DNA of 64,000 nt, from assembly GCA_026874595.1 (NCBI GenBank), contig CM049322.1, forward strand, positions 51,363,386 to 51,427,385. The letters are read 5' to 3'. Shown piece after piece: positions 23,001-35,399 of the stretch. A program made the position numbers and the translations under genes. Under the pieces are notes generated by a model that had not been told where the DNA came from, ran no database searches, and saw only the letters and a program-made list of their open reading frames with translations. The stretch's first letter is position 1. Every line of letters starts with the position of its first letter. This DNA is from Sipunculus nudus (lineage: Eukaryota > Annelida > Sipuncula > Golfingiida > Sipunculidae).

Positions 23001-24344
23001 AAAGGTCATGTCAAAATACAGTCTGACGCAGCACATGAGAATTCATACAGGTGGATACCCATTTGTTTGTGATATATGCGGCAAGAGGGTTAAAACACAC
23101 GGGCATATATTGCGGCATAAAAGATGCGTTCATGGAACAGAAGAAGAGAAAATCGCTAAAGCATATCAGGCTACATTGACATGTACAGTTTGTCAAAAAG
23201 AGTTGAGTAGTAAACGAAATCTAGAACAACACATGAGGCTTCACACAGGCGAGAAGCCATACCGGTGCAGTCTATGTGGCAAGTGTTATGCAAGCAACTC
23301 TGTCCTGCACGCTCATATTAGAAGGGTACACACAAAGGAAAAACCTAAACCAAAAGAAAAGAAGTTTGTGACTTGAGGGGATGGTGGCAAACAGGTGACA
23401 ACTTAAACAAGCTTATAGGATCATATGATAATACAAACCAGTGAAAGGCCACATACGTGTCCTCACTGTGATCGAGGTTTCAGATTGAATTCCCGTTTGA
23501 AAGTACATGTCCGCAGACATACAGGAAAGTAGTTTGTATGCGAAGATAGCGGGAAAGCATTTACTGAACGTTACAGGTTGAAGCACCATCTGAATGTCCA
23601 CACTGGGAAGCAGAGCGTCCAGTGCGGTGATTGTGGGAAAGTGTTAAATGACACTATTGTTTTCAAACAACATGTATGAAAGGTGCATGAGAGGAAGAAA
23701 ATATGAGTGCAATAAGACGCCAAGTAGTGGATTTAGCCTGCAGGAACACATGCGTCTTCATACAGGGGAAAGGCCTTATTCCTGTAAAGTATGCTCTCAA
23801 GCGTTTAAAACGAGGTAAGCGGTTCTTGCGCATGGGAAACGACATGTGCATTGTGGGAAACGTAGACCAATACCCAAAATGTTCAAAAGGCTTTCGCTCA
23901 AAACATGGTTTCCAGATACATGTAAGAAATAATTGATATAAAAAATTGTTACCGGCATGTTGTAGAATCATCAAGTGAAGAGGAGCCAAGCGTTTTCTTG
24001 TCCGGGAAGTCTGGTCCAAAAACTAATTCTTATTCATGTTCACAGTGTGACAAGCAATACATGACCGCCAGGGGTTTGAGAAAACATAAGAAAACCATGA
24101 AGAAGAAGAAGAAGAAGAGGGACTTTCTGAGATTGAAGACGAAGAAACGCCGTACTTTATGGATGAATCACTTTCCCCCAGGAAGATGTATGAGTGTGGT
24201 CATTGTGGTAAAGAGTACAAGAGAAGTCTAAAGAAGCATGAGCAGAAACATGTAGAGGAGCTGTCGTCAGAAAATGAGAACGAGAAGGGTAACGTGGAAG
24301 AAGAGTCCCCTTTGGATGACTGGAATGAGTTAAAAGAAATGTAG
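20051..24344 (+). pseudogene. multi-C2H2 zinc-finger gene, disabled copy A
   Basis: This is the paralogue of the minus-strand gene at 50295-54536. The ATG matching that gene's start is at 20051, but its frame meets TAA at 20126-20128, and about 30 bases further on one A is missing from an AAAA run. The long open stretch (20029-23376) therefore begins in another frame, and its first internal ATG is at 20170. It still encodes the CxxC-x18-CxxC N-terminal motif, about seven copies of a ~38-residue acidic repeat, and the first eight C2H2 fingers (about 22395-23320). The TGT codon for the first Cys of finger 9 has become TGA (23374-23376). Beyond it, fingers 9-18 are recognisable to 24344 but broken by several stops and frameshifts, and some zinc-binding Cys are lost (for example Ser in an EDSGKAF motif near 23545). 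A shortened protein from ATG 20170 is possible but unproven. Confidence 0.85.
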
Positions 24345-24473
24345 ATAGATATGACCTCATTTTATATGATACACCTTCTAAAGTACAATGCATTCGGCGC
24401 GACGAAATGAGACTAATAATCACATATGAGGCCCACAGTACTGAAAATCTTAGAATAAAGTGTCTGTTCTTTG

Positions 24474-24489
24474 TAATAAATAATAAAAA
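24474..24489 (+). terminator. possible poly(A) signal of copy A
   Basis: AATAAATAATAAAA lies about 130 bp after the end of the old coding region. Arm B has no counterpart at the same distance. Confidence 0.35.
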
Positions 24490-25173
24490 TGAGAATGATA
24501 CAAATTGTATGAAATTGTTTTGCAACAGGCTTCTTATCTGTCTGTGCTGATATTGCAAATCTGTCGAAATTGCACCAGAGTATAAGGATTGGGCGCCTCT
24601 GGCTCAAGTGGTGCAAGAATTTACCAGCTTCTGGGTAAATATACATGCAAAACACTGACTGCAGATATTACATGCCTTCTTTGATCATTTTCAAGCACAC
24701 ACAAATTTATTCTTACGAGGCCACAGAAAAGCTAGTTTGAACATGCGCATTTTGACATTTTCCAAATATACTGCCTCTTCGATGATGATTTGACGAACGG
24801 TCTAGTAGTCGTATTTCCTCTTGCAAAAATGTCTCGTTCGTCTTTGGACGTCATACAACATCGCTCATGATAGAGACTCTGGGAAAAGTAATGTAAAATA
24901 GAAAGAACAGAGTTTTGGAGTTCTTCGTGCTCTGATTGCGTTCATGCCCTGGACCAGTTGGACTGTAGTGAAACCCAGCTAAAACAAGCGGTTCATAAGC
25001 GGAGGGAGAGTGTATTGTAAAACCAGTGTAAGGATTGTTGGACGGCTCTAGGCTATGTTACGTTCCCTATTGTAATAACGTCCCCTATTGTGGTAATTAT
25101 TAATAAGGGGTTACAAATAAGCTGTTTCTCTTTACCCCTATTGTAATAACATGCACTATTGTTATAATTATTA

Positions 25174-27644
25174 GTTCAGCTGACTATAAGTCATCTGAGC
25201 TATAGTCATGGTCCTTTGTCCGTCCGGCCGTCCGTCCGTTAACAGGGCACGTTTTAAAACCGTTGGACCTACGAATCCAAAATTCTGCATACCATTAGAT
25301 GTCCCCAAAATCTCCTACCATTATGAAAATTGGGTCATTAGAACTTCGTTCCTTCGAGATATTAAGGAAAAACCTCCGTTTTCCATAAAAAAGCAATTGT
25401 TACACTTCAAGTCTGCCTTATATCAAAACCACTGATCTGTTTTTGATCATATTTAGTATTCATATTCTTCCATACATTTTCTGTGCACATACCAACAATT
25501 AGGTCAGTATTGGGTATTATTTTGAAGTTATAGGCCCAAATATAATGCAATTTTTTAAAAATCAGGAAATATATTTGCTCACTTAACATGAGAATTGCTG
25601 AAGCTGAAGACTTTTTTTCAGGAATATAACTTTATTTAATCAAGATTCAATTGTTTGCCCAAAATTAGATCTGAATTTTGAAAATTTTTCAAGTTATTAG
25701 CATAAATAAAAAATCAATACCTTAAATTTTGTCCAACTTTGGCAGTGGCACGTTTTTTCCCTGTAAGCACCGTTGATTTAATTTCCACAGCATATATACA
25801 TAAGGATTTAATCTTTTAAAATCTGAAATTTCAAAGAAATTGTTTGAAAAGAGTAGCTTTTTTTTAAGTTTTCATACACCATGTCGAGTGTTGTTTACAT
25901 CTGGCCCACCCAGTAGTACAGCCTTCACTTGCATTATGTAACCCACCCCAGGCAGCTTGCCTTGACCCAGCTTGGCCACTACTAGCAGGCTTCTCCTCTG
26001 CCCTGCACTCAACCCCCCCCCCCCCCCCCAGCTGGTGCATAAACTAGATGAATGTTATAATTTTCTGTATTTTATTTTATTCTTGGACATACTACATTTT
26101 AGATTTTGTATTGTACCACCAGGGTTACAATGATTAAAGTGCACATTTAATTGTGTCCACAAAGTGATGTATTGCTATGAAAGTGTGGATGTTCATCAGA
26201 TAAGTAATGCTTTACTTCAGAAGAGTAAAACTTCACCAGGTGTGAAATTGACTATTAATTCCAGTTATTAATTATAGCTGAGATTGTAATTAGCATAATG
26301 ATATTGTTTGTCCCTCATCAACCAATAGTGTGTATACTTTATTTGAAAAGATGTTTTTATGTTATCAAATATACTGAATCTTTTATTTTATTTCGGTGAA
26401 TAAAATTAAGCATGTCCTGAAAACTCCAATGTGCAAAACTTTTAAAAAGGGATTAAGGAATAAATTTGTAGATGCCATGTTGTGGCATTATTTTCTTTTA
26501 CATTCAGTTTAAACATTTGAATTCTAAAGAATAAAATATATGTGTATGCATAATATGACCCAGTGTGAGCTACAATCTGGATATATAATGATTGCAACTT
26601 AGAATTCTTATATTTTAACTTATATTTTCACTTTTATATTACAAATTTATAACACTTGTAAATAAAAAAAAAGAATCAGATAAAAACTCTTAATGAAAAA
26701 AGTGGATATGCTAAAAAAAATAGGCTTATATATTAACTTAAATGCATTATTCCCTTGAAAGTGAAATGAAGGCATTGGTCCATTCTGTCCACTTGCCTGT
26801 CCATCTGTAAATTTTTCATATGCATCACAGTATCTCAAAACTTTTACTGTTTTTCTTCATGACAGTCTTGTCAGAGTGTTAGTTTGCAATCATATATTGA
26901 GAACTTTACTATAACCAAGTAGGAGGGCCCTTTCCTCTTAGCTTCTCATATGCTTATATGAATATAAAACATTACAATAAAATATTTTTTCATATTTTGC
27001 ATTTGCTAAAATTTCAAACTTTTGTCGTGACCCATGGGTCCTTTGTTTATATTCTGGATTCTCAATATCATTGTTTGGCTAAAACTGAATAAATACCAGA
27101 CATGGTGCAAATACTTTGCAAATGTATATGAATATGAATATGAATATGTACTCCATTATAAAATATCTTGCATAAGAATGGGAATTCAGGTAAAAATGAA
27201 AGTATTTGAATACCAGTGCAAATACTTTCAAAATGTATTCATGAATGCATATATTCTTTAATATTATTTTAATAATTATTTCAGTTATATTTTATTTAAA
27301 AAATCATATGATTCTCTCATTATTTTTAATAAAAATTATATTGGCACAATATTTGTTATTAAATTTTAATAAATAGTTAAACTCTTTTATTATATGTGCT
27401 GCTTATAAGTTATATGGCCAAGTCAAAATCTGTGTGACAATAGCACTCCATTTGTTAATAAAATAAATGAAATCAATCCTCTTCCCTGTCTCCAAAGATA
27501 CTATCAAAATTATACATAAGCTAAACACCAACAACTCATAATAAAGCTTATATTTATTACCACACAAAACCAGCATAGCCTCTTTTCCAAATCATATTTT
27601 TTATCATATATAACAGCTGAGCGCCGTGACCCATGGGTCCCTTG
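25174..27644. mobile_element. insertion inside the left TIR, flanked by TTA
   Basis: The unbroken right TIR reads through ATTATTACATT. In the left TIR the same sequence is split at 25173/27645 with TTA on both sides (25171-25173 and 27645-27647). The insert begins GTTCAGCTGACTATAAGTCA, followed by GTCCGTCC-type runs (25221-25240), and ends CCATGGGTCCCTTG. The first ~700 bp match the reverse complement of 48660-49360. No coding region is seen; a C homopolymer lies at 26011-26030. Confidence 0.7.
26040..27020. other. no gene seen
   Basis: AT-rich interior of the insertion. Confidence 0.5.
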
Positions 27645-28127
27645 TTACATTAGGGGTTGTATTTGCAACCCCTATTGTAACAATATTTTTATTAAATTAG
27701 GGTATCTGGATGAAATGGTTTTTGCACACCAGCTATGGTAAAAAAAACTGTTAATACTGTGGGACAAAGAATATTTCGATTTTTCGAATATTTCGTTTTT
27801 ATGATTTGTTTATAAATTAAACAATAAATTGACCATGTATTTTAAATTGATGATCATTTATTTATTTAATTGATTTTTCAACAGGGTTGTGTATATATTG
27901 CATGTATGTAGTACAAATAATAGTGACTGACCATTCATTACAACAGCCAACTTTATTATAATTATTAATGACTGTACTATTTGGGTCTAAATTGTTTAAA
28001 AATTACAATTATTAAGAGATTTTGTGTATGTCGTATATTTGGACACGTGATAAAAAGTTTATGTTTACACTTAATATACTACATAACATTATTAAATAAC
28101 TATAAGTTCATCGATTATTGTTTTTCT

Positions 28128-29400
28128 TATTACAATAGGCAATGTTATTACAGAAGAAGTTGGGCCCAAGTAACCCCTGTTGTAATAAAGTTCAATATTG
28201 TAATAACCATTCAAAAACTGATTTTTTTTCAACAAGTAATTTTCAACATAAAAAGGGTATTTTAATATTTCCTCAAATGAAACTGTTGTAATTGTGCTAC
28301 TACTAATATTTCTATAAATTATAACTGTTTATTTACTAAAAAATGTCTATAATATTTATCTGTCATATATATCATTTTTACAATTGGTAACATTATAACA
28401 ATAGTGGTCGGGTCCGAGTTACCCCAGTTGTAATAAAGTTCCTTAATGTAATAAGCACTTAATTACATGTGTCATTAACTGTATATAAGGTGTTTTAATA
28501 TTTATTAAAATGCCACAATTGTTTGGTTTACAAATGCTAAAATGTCTTTAAATTATATCCATTCTTTATGTGTCTCCATGAACTTAAAAATATCCATAAG
28601 ATTTTTCTATCATCAATGTTATAACATTAAGGAACGTAATCATAATAGTGGTTGGGTCCGAGTAACCCCTATTGTTATAAAGTTCCTTCATGTGATAACC
28701 ATTTAATTGCATATAAGTCATTTACGGTATAAAATGTGTTTTAATTTTTAATAAAATGCCACAACTGATTGGTTTACAATTGCTTAAATGTCTGTAAATT
28801 ATAACTGTTCTGAATGTCTTTCCATGAACTACAACAGTATCCAAAAGATTTTTCTATCATGAATTTTCAATACAATAGGCAACGTTAATAAACTAGTAGT
28901 TTGCTCAGAGTAACCCCTATTGTAGTTAAGTTTTTAATATAATAACCACTTCATAACGTATGCTACTTACGGTATAAAAGGTGTTTTAATATTTATTAAA
29001 ATTCCACAGTTGTATGGTTTACAACTGTTGAAATGTGTCTCAATGAACTACAAAAGTATCCTTAAGATGTTTTCTATCATAATTTTGTATTACAATAGGC
29101 AACGTTATTATAATATCGGTTGGGTCCGAGTAACCCCTATTGTAATAGAGATCCTAATGTAATAATCACTAAATTACATATGTCATTTACGGTATAAAGT
29201 TGTTTTAATGTTTATGAAAATGCCACAGATAAAGTGTCTGTAAAATAAAGGTGTTCTCAATGTATCTCCATATACTGCAAAAATATCCATAAGATTTTCC
29301 TGTCACAACTTTATCTTACAACATGCAACGTTATTACAAAAGTGGTTGGGCCAGAGTAACCCCTATTGTAATAAAGTTCCCTTTATGTATTAAGCTTTAG
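28128..29400 (+). repeat. ~240-bp tandem array, six units
   Basis: The block GGGTCCGAGTAACCCC (with variants) recurs near 28164, 28410, 28655, 28895, 29125 and 29355, a spacing of 230-246 bp. Each unit also has 'ggtgttttaatatttattaaaatgcc'-type and 'catttacggtat' blocks. A unit in the opposite direction lies near 30215. Confidence 0.8.
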
Positions 29401-30680
29401 TGCAGAAACATATTGCAGCCAGAAGACTTATTGGTGAACAAAGTAATAATTACCAAACATCACCGAAACGTGACCATTCGAACCAACTCGGCTTGATGGT
29501 TTCGGAGAAGAAGATACCTGTAGCAATTTGGCTGAAATTGCTTTTATGGCACAGTACTAAGTTCAAAAGCATATTGTTAGGTAAAAATCATTGAAGTAGA
29601 ACAATTTGAGGATGGACTAGTAAATTTAAGTAAATATCAAGTAAATTTAAGTAAAAGTAATAATAAAAGGAACAGAGCCATGGTAAGCGCCTGATTTCAG
29701 TAAGTGTCTTTTTATTCGTTAATGCCATTTTGAATTTTTAGAAGACATTAAATGTGTTGATGTGAATGAATGCCTGTAAAAAAATATGAAAACTTATGAT
29801 GAAGCAACTACATTTGAAAAAAAGAATATTTGTTTATTGTTTAATCAGCATGCACTTGCCTTCAAATTGGTCGATGACTTTGAAGTGGAAGAGTCAGTGT
29901 AAAGTGTGTATATATATATATATATTGGAACCCACACTCCGAACTCCTGCAGAACTCGACACCCCTTTCAAATTGCAAGACAGACACATGTCAATTTCAA
30001 TATCATAACAATCTGTCTGAGGATCACTCAGAACAGGGGTGTGACAGTGAAATGTATTAAAACCTGCTTGTTACCAACCTGGTCCTGACCAAGACTGAAG
30101 TGACAAAACGTTGTACGAAATTCAGCGTCAGGTCCCATGACAATCACTACCCTACAAATGACACATAAAAATAATCTAAAAGCGTGGTCATTACATTATT
30201 GGGCTTCTTACAATTTGGGTTACTCGGTCCAACCTGTATTGTAATAACCTTGGCCATTGTAATAATGAAGACATGGTAATATTGTCCACAAATAACAAGA
30301 GATCTTGGATTAAAATGAAAATAAAGAATAATTTCCAAAATAAAGCAATAATAATTATTCGTTATTATATGTTATTCTGGTTCCATTAAAAAGCATTTCA
30401 CATTCATACGTGGCTTTATTAAGATATATTAATAATTTGATATATTAAATTATAGTACAATTTATATAACGTATAATATTATATTAATAATAAATTAATT
30501 TACGGGCTAAGGCAGCGATTCATCAGCCCTCTCAACAGTATTCAACAGTTTATAACAGTAAGTGTTTGTAAAAATCACAAATGTAATTTGGTCAAGGGAT
30601 AATAATTTATTAATATTTATAATATTATATATTACAACCAACATGTCTATAGGCATCGTTTTGTGTGTGGTATCACAGAA
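29401..30680. other. no gene seen; short TA tract
   Basis: Interior of the TIR element. It contains a small TA tract (29908-29925) and AT-rich sequence. The frames at 29400-29594 and 29796-30008 show no known motif. Confidence 0.5.
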
Positions 30681-30991
30681 TTAACATTTTTTTATCAAAG
30701 CTGGTGTGCAAAAACCATTGTAACCAGAACCCCTAATGTAATAAAAATGTTATTACAATAGGGGTTGCAAATACAACCCCAAATGTAATAATCACAACAA
30801 GAGTGCACGTTATTAAAATAAGGGTTATGAGGCCCAGCTCATTTGTAACCCCTGATGTAATAATTATTACAAAAGGGGACGCTATTGCAATAGGGAACGT
30901 AAATTACATTTATCATTACTTTTTATTCCCATTTTTTCCAAAAACGGATTCAAATTTAAACACCTGTGTAAAATTCTATACTGAAACATTC

Positions 30992-33603
30992 TTATTTTGT
31001 ATCGATAGTATTCCTGTGTAATTCGCTAAATGCATTCAGGACCCTTTCTACTGATACTTCGTTTATGTCAAGTTCCCATTTTTTACACACTCGTTCAGAA
31101 GTTTCATATTGTCCTTGAATTAGAATATCATAAATGTATCTAGTTGCTATCCTCAGATATTTGTAAGGAGACAACTTTACTTTCTTCCTCTTGTACCTCG
31201 GATCTTACACCCAGTAGTTTCATTCTCATTTAAATGGCACTTGCAATTCTGTGATATGTTAAATAATCAATACCCACCATATACTTGTACTTAAACTTTT
31301 GAAATGTTAAAACTTCATACTTATCTGAACCCTCCTGGACCGTTATTCCATATAAACGAGTATAAAATCTTATTCAATTATTTTATGTAATTTTCGCTTG
31401 GACTTGGTATGACGGACATTAAGTAAGTCAACTGTGATATAATATCTGATTTTTTCTACTCGTCCATTTCATTATGGCCTCTTTTATTTTAAGCATTACA
31501 GATTTATAATTTAATTTAATAGTCTCTTCTATTTTTCAAACATCTTTCGAGAACCATTTATGGTTTTCCATACAAGTTCTTGAATTCTCTCCTTTTCATA
31601 TATGTAACAATTTACATGACTTCAGTCTTTTCCTCATTTATCCTGAGGCCTGAACATTTTTGAAAAGCAGGAAATATATCTAAAACAGATTTTACTGATT
31701 CCACATTTGATAAAATTCACATGGTGTCGTCGGCATATTGCACTTATGTTATATCCCTTTCTATTATTTTAAAACCTCTAACATATCCGGAATCTCAGAA
31801 TTTCTGCGCAGAGGATAAACAAGTATGGGGATAAGGGACATCCCTGCCAAACACCTCTTGATATTTTAAAAAATTCTGAGAAACTTCCCCGATTGATCAC
31901 ACAAGAAGTTATGTCTTTATACATCATTTTTATCCATTTTAACATTTTAGGGACCAACATTGAAGGATTCTAACGTTTCCCATATAAATGAATGTTCTAA
32001 CAAATCATATGCGTTTTGAAAATCTATTGAAACAAAACAAAAGCTTTTTCTCTTTTTTTCCTTTAATTAATCCAATATTATGATTAATTTATTTATTCCT
32101 TCCCCTATAAATCTGTTCGGCACAAAACCTGTTTGATCACTGTCAATTAGATTGGCGAGGTATTTTTTAACCTATTCGCTATTGTTTTTGCGATAATTTT
32201 GTTATCTATGTTAAGCAGCGATATAGGTCGCCAGTTTTTTACATAGAGCTTGTCTTTCCCAATTTTCGGGATTACCGTAATTATGCCTTGTCCTGTAGAC
32301 AAAGATAGCCTCCCTATTTCAAGAGACTCTTTGATCATCTTCAAATATGTTTCCTTCAGGTGAGGCCAAAATTTCATATAAAACTCCGCTGAAAAACCAT
32401 CTGTCCCAGGCGATTTATTTCTCTTAAACGATCTGAGCACATTGTAGATTTCACTCTCCGTAATCGGCCCTTCTAAATCTCTTTTTTCACATGCATTTAA
32501 AGCTTTCTTCAATTTTATACTACTGAAAAAAAATCCATAGAACTCTTTTTCGCCCCTTCAGATGTTTATAGACTCATATAGAATTTGTTTAGTGTTTTCA
32601 ATATGTCCTTTGGATTTTTAATAATGTTTCCATTACTCTCCTTCAACATATGTATACATTTTTATTAAAATTTCGTTTTTCTAAATTGAGAAAATATTTT
32701 GTTTGTTTATCACCCTCTTCCAGCCACCTTACCTTACTCCTTATCATTGCTCCTTTAGTTTTATTCTCAATCAGTTTACCTATCTCCCTTTTTATTTTAC
32801 AAATATTTGACTGTTTATCCTACATATTCCTCATCTTCCATTAAAGAGACATTCAATTTTCAAAAGCCCTTTCCTCGCTTATAATCTGCAACCTGTAATT
32901 CTAATTTTACTACGTCATGGTCACTTTTATATCCTGTCACTATTTTAACATTCCTAACATTTTGAACTAAACACTCTGAAACCATTATATAATCTAGACG
33001 AGACCCCATTCTGAAAGGATTTTGTCTTTGCCAAGTAAACTGTTTCGTTGCAGGGTTCATTTTACGCCATATATCAATAAGTCCCCTATCACAGCACCAA
33101 TCCAAAAGCACACGTTGTGCCTTTGCGTTATAATTCTCTCCCCCTATTCTATCCATATCATTATTCATCACTACATTAAAATCTCCTCCTATTAAGCATT
33201 TATCACTTAAAACAACTTCAATTTTATGTCTTAACTCCAAGAAAAAATCAGGATCATCCGTATTCGGGCCATATATATTTGCTAACGTTATTCTGAAGTC
33301 ATCCGATTCAACATCTAGTATTATGTATCTACCGTTCTGATCTGTATGACACCGATGTACCAGGTATTCAAAATTATTTTTAAACAGAATACACACTCCC
33401 TTTGAATTTCTAGTGCCGTGAGAAAAATAAATTCTGCCTCCCCACTCAGCCTTCCACATGTTGCAATCATTAGGCCTACTTTGTGTTTCTTGCAATAAAA
33501 TAACATTGTGCTCACTTTGATTAAGCCAATAAAATATCTCTCTTCTTTTCAATGCAGCAGGCAATCCTCTAACATTAAAACTAAAAAGCTTAATAGTATT
33601 CAT
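30992..33603 (-). pseudogene. LINE ORF2: AP endonuclease and reverse transcriptase, broken
   Basis: The protein starts at ATG 33603 with an L1-type apurinic endonuclease: SFNVRGL near residue 8, LLQETQS (catalytic Glu) near 35, ANIYGPN near 112, GGDFNVV near 140, and a terminal SDHDVV near 228. Stops follow at 32860. The reverse transcriptase shows SPGTDGFSAEFY and NWRPISLLN (32512-32147), RGVWQGCPLSPYLF (31778-31960 frame) and the catalytic QYADDTM at 31720-31740, followed at once by a stop. The last piece (31174-30992) has the Trp-Glu-rich C-terminal pattern of L1 ORF2. The copy cannot make a working protein. Clade is L1 or Tx1-like from motif style. Confidence 0.85.
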
Positions 33604-33978
33604 TTCGTAAATGCAAAAAAAAAATACAGATATTCTTACTCAACACACAGATAAACAAAAACGCATATACCTGTTACCTCCCTTGTTCCTATCTGTTGTG
33701 TGTTACTTCAACGCTCCATATTAACAAATCCTCGTTTAAATCAACAGTATCTCCATTTTTACCAATACACAAAATAAACAGATCTTTTTTCAACTTTCTA
33801 ATTTAAAATTGAATAATATTCAAGAAAAATGTTAAAATTTAACTTACAAATCCTGCTTTCAACATTTTACAGCCATATCCACCATACCATTTCATATCCA
33901 CAGTGTCTATTAATTGAGTACACACATCCAAATTTTATTCAATCGGAACTGTCTGTCCCTCAATAATAAGCTTTCCCC

Positions 33979-34797
33979 TCTAAAACCGTCCTTTCTTTTC
34001 GTCATGGTAGGCTGCCGTCAACTGTTTCCTAGCTCTTTTCTTTAGCTTATAGTCTTCAAAGGTGAGGTCTTCTTCTCAGCCTCTTTCACTATCGCGTTCT
34101 TCACCGGCCTGCAATACATTCGTGCAATAATCTGCCTATTTCCACTGTCAGTTTTCGGACCCGTCCTATGGGCATGTTCAATGAGCTTTACAGCGACATT
34201 GACAGACTTTTGTGGATCCAAACTATTGTTCACGAGCACCTGCGCCACCAAATTGACACAGTCTTCGCTGTCATGTTCCACTGGACCTATCACCCGAATA
34301 TTATATTCCCTACTATAACGTTCCATTTCATTTATTTTTTTTTTCAAAATATTCTCCTCCAAATCATCTACTGTCTTTTCCAAATTTCTCTCATCTGTCT
34401 TTAAACACTCAATATCTCTTTTAAGCTCTGTGTTTTTCTGTTTTAACCAATCCAAATCTTTGCCTTGCTAATCTGAACTCTCCTGTGAGAGTTGAACACT
34501 TTGTTACAAGTCAAATATATTAGTTGACTGGGTATTTGTTTTATCTTTTATGTTATTTATTTCTGTGGTTAGTTCGTGTAACAGACTCACTTTTGTAGCC
34601 TCAATTGCTTTTATCAGAGTAACCTCCAACATTTCTATCTGTGCCTCGACGTGGGTCGTCACTCCCTGAGCACCAGGTAATATATCCTGACCTCCCTGAC
34701 TGTCCTCCATATCACCTCTCTCTCTTGTTAAGTACTTTTCTAAAATTGTCTCTGGTTCAGTTTCTTTCAAGCTTGGCTTATTCCGTCGTGGTGGCAT
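33979..34797 (-). pseudogene. LINE ORF1 (coiled coil and RRM-type RNA-binding protein), broken
   Basis: ATG at 34797 opens MPPRRNKPSLKETEPE. A Glu/Lys-rich coiled coil follows, then two in-frame stops (TAA and TAG near 34500 and 34465), then more coiled coil. Next comes the RRM-like part with ERYSREYNIRVIG near 34330 and the C-terminal IEHAHRTG motif near 34175, both typical for L1 ORF1p. A frameshift near 34060 takes the reading to a stop at 34042 instead of about 33979. Its normal role is binding the element RNA as a trimer. Confidence 0.8.
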
Positions 34798-34899
34798 TTC
34801 TAACTCAATATTTGTGTATGAAAGGTCTTTCAAGTGTCCAAGGCTCTTATTATTTCACTTTTCCCGAGCGCTCTGCACACAACAGTCTACACTCCTCCC

Positions 34900-35100
34900 A
34901 TACCGGAACCGGAAGTCAGAAAAAAAATCTTTAAAAAAATCTTCTCCTGCGAAACTGTCCAGCGAAATTGTTCAATATTTCACAGAAAAATTATCTCTGA
35001 AGCTAATCGTTCAAATGGTTCAAGATCGATGAAAATTTGGCCCATTTACAGGAAGCTGAACTTAGTCATTTGGCCAAAAATGGGATACTAAAATTACACT
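34900..35100 (+). repeat. dispersed repeat, also at 12190-12368
   Basis: Matches the earlier copy block by block (GAAACTGTCCAGCGAAATTG, ATATTTCACAGAAA, TTCAAATGGTTC, GGCCCATTTACAGG). It begins beside the LINE 5' end. Confidence 0.6.
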
Positions 35101-35190
35101 CTCAGAAACAGCTGGAGCCATCATCACCAAATGTAATGCAAATGTTGGTCACATGACTTATATATGAATTGGTGGCGCCATCTGCATCAA

Positions 35191-35270
35191 CCTTCCCAGA
35201 TGTTTGTTTAAATGGTTTGGGTTTGATGAACCATCCCAGATGTTTGTTTAAATGGTTTGGGTTTGATGAA
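35191..35270 (+). repeat. 40-bp perfect tandem duplication
   Basis: CCCAGATGTTTGTTTAAATG and the next 20 bases occur twice, 40 bp apart, with almost no change, so the duplication is recent. Confidence 0.85.
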
Positions 35271-35399
35271 TTTCGGCTGAGTTACAGGAATTTGAACTTA
35301 GTCATTTGGCCAAGTAAGCATACTGACATAACAATCTCAGAAACGACAGGAGCTAGCATCGTCAAGTTTTGTGCAAATGTTGGTAACATGTCTCATATT

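Larger units (their letters stand above)
12534..25056 (+). repeat. inverted duplication, arm A (interrupted)
   Basis: Arm A matches the reverse complement of arm B (46965-55145). Matched parts are 12534-12842, 19723-24372 (splice acceptor plus zinc-finger exon) and about 24890-25053. A conserved upstream block is 'ggtcactcaaatattgttt' at 12705-12725, matched inverted near 54950-54975. Arm A is interrupted by a hAT-like element at 12843-19714, while arm B keeps the empty site at about 54869-54879. Similarity looks like 75-85 percent by eye. The inner end of arm A coincides with the outer end of the TIR element at 25058. Confidence 0.85.
25058..30902. mobile_element. 5.8-kb TIR element with internal tandem array
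   Basis: Both ends are TTACGTTCCCTATTG in inverted orientation. Inversion continues for about 240 bp (GGGGTTACAAAT, TGCACT, GGGGTTGTATTTGCAACCCC, TTTTTGCACACCAGCT). The left arm is cut in two by a 2.5-kb insertion, the right arm (about 30680-30902) is whole. TA at both tips would fit a Tc1/mariner-type target, but no transposase is present. The interior holds six ~240-bp tandem units with CCCCTATTGTAATAAAG motifs related to the ends. Confidence 0.75.
30912..34850 (-). mobile_element. decayed L1-type LINE
   Basis: In minus orientation the element runs ORF1 (34797 to 33979), a ~375-bp linker, ORF2 endonuclease (33603 to 32860), reverse transcriptase (32512 to about 31700) and the C-terminal segment (31174 to 30992). 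At under 3 kb from ORF2 start to end, ORF2 is shorter than the usual 3.6-3.9 kb, so internal deletions are likely besides the stops and frameshifts. The 3' end abuts the TIR element at 30902, and no poly(A) tail is visible there. Confidence 0.85.

Noticed and set aside
20034-23196. Antisense frames over the zinc-finger copies (for example 21225-21626, 52840-53148)
   Set aside because: Shadow frames of the coding strand without own motifs or start context.
28128-29400. CRISPR-like array of regular repeats
   Set aside because: Whole 240-bp units repeat with no unique spacers, and the genome is eukaryotic.
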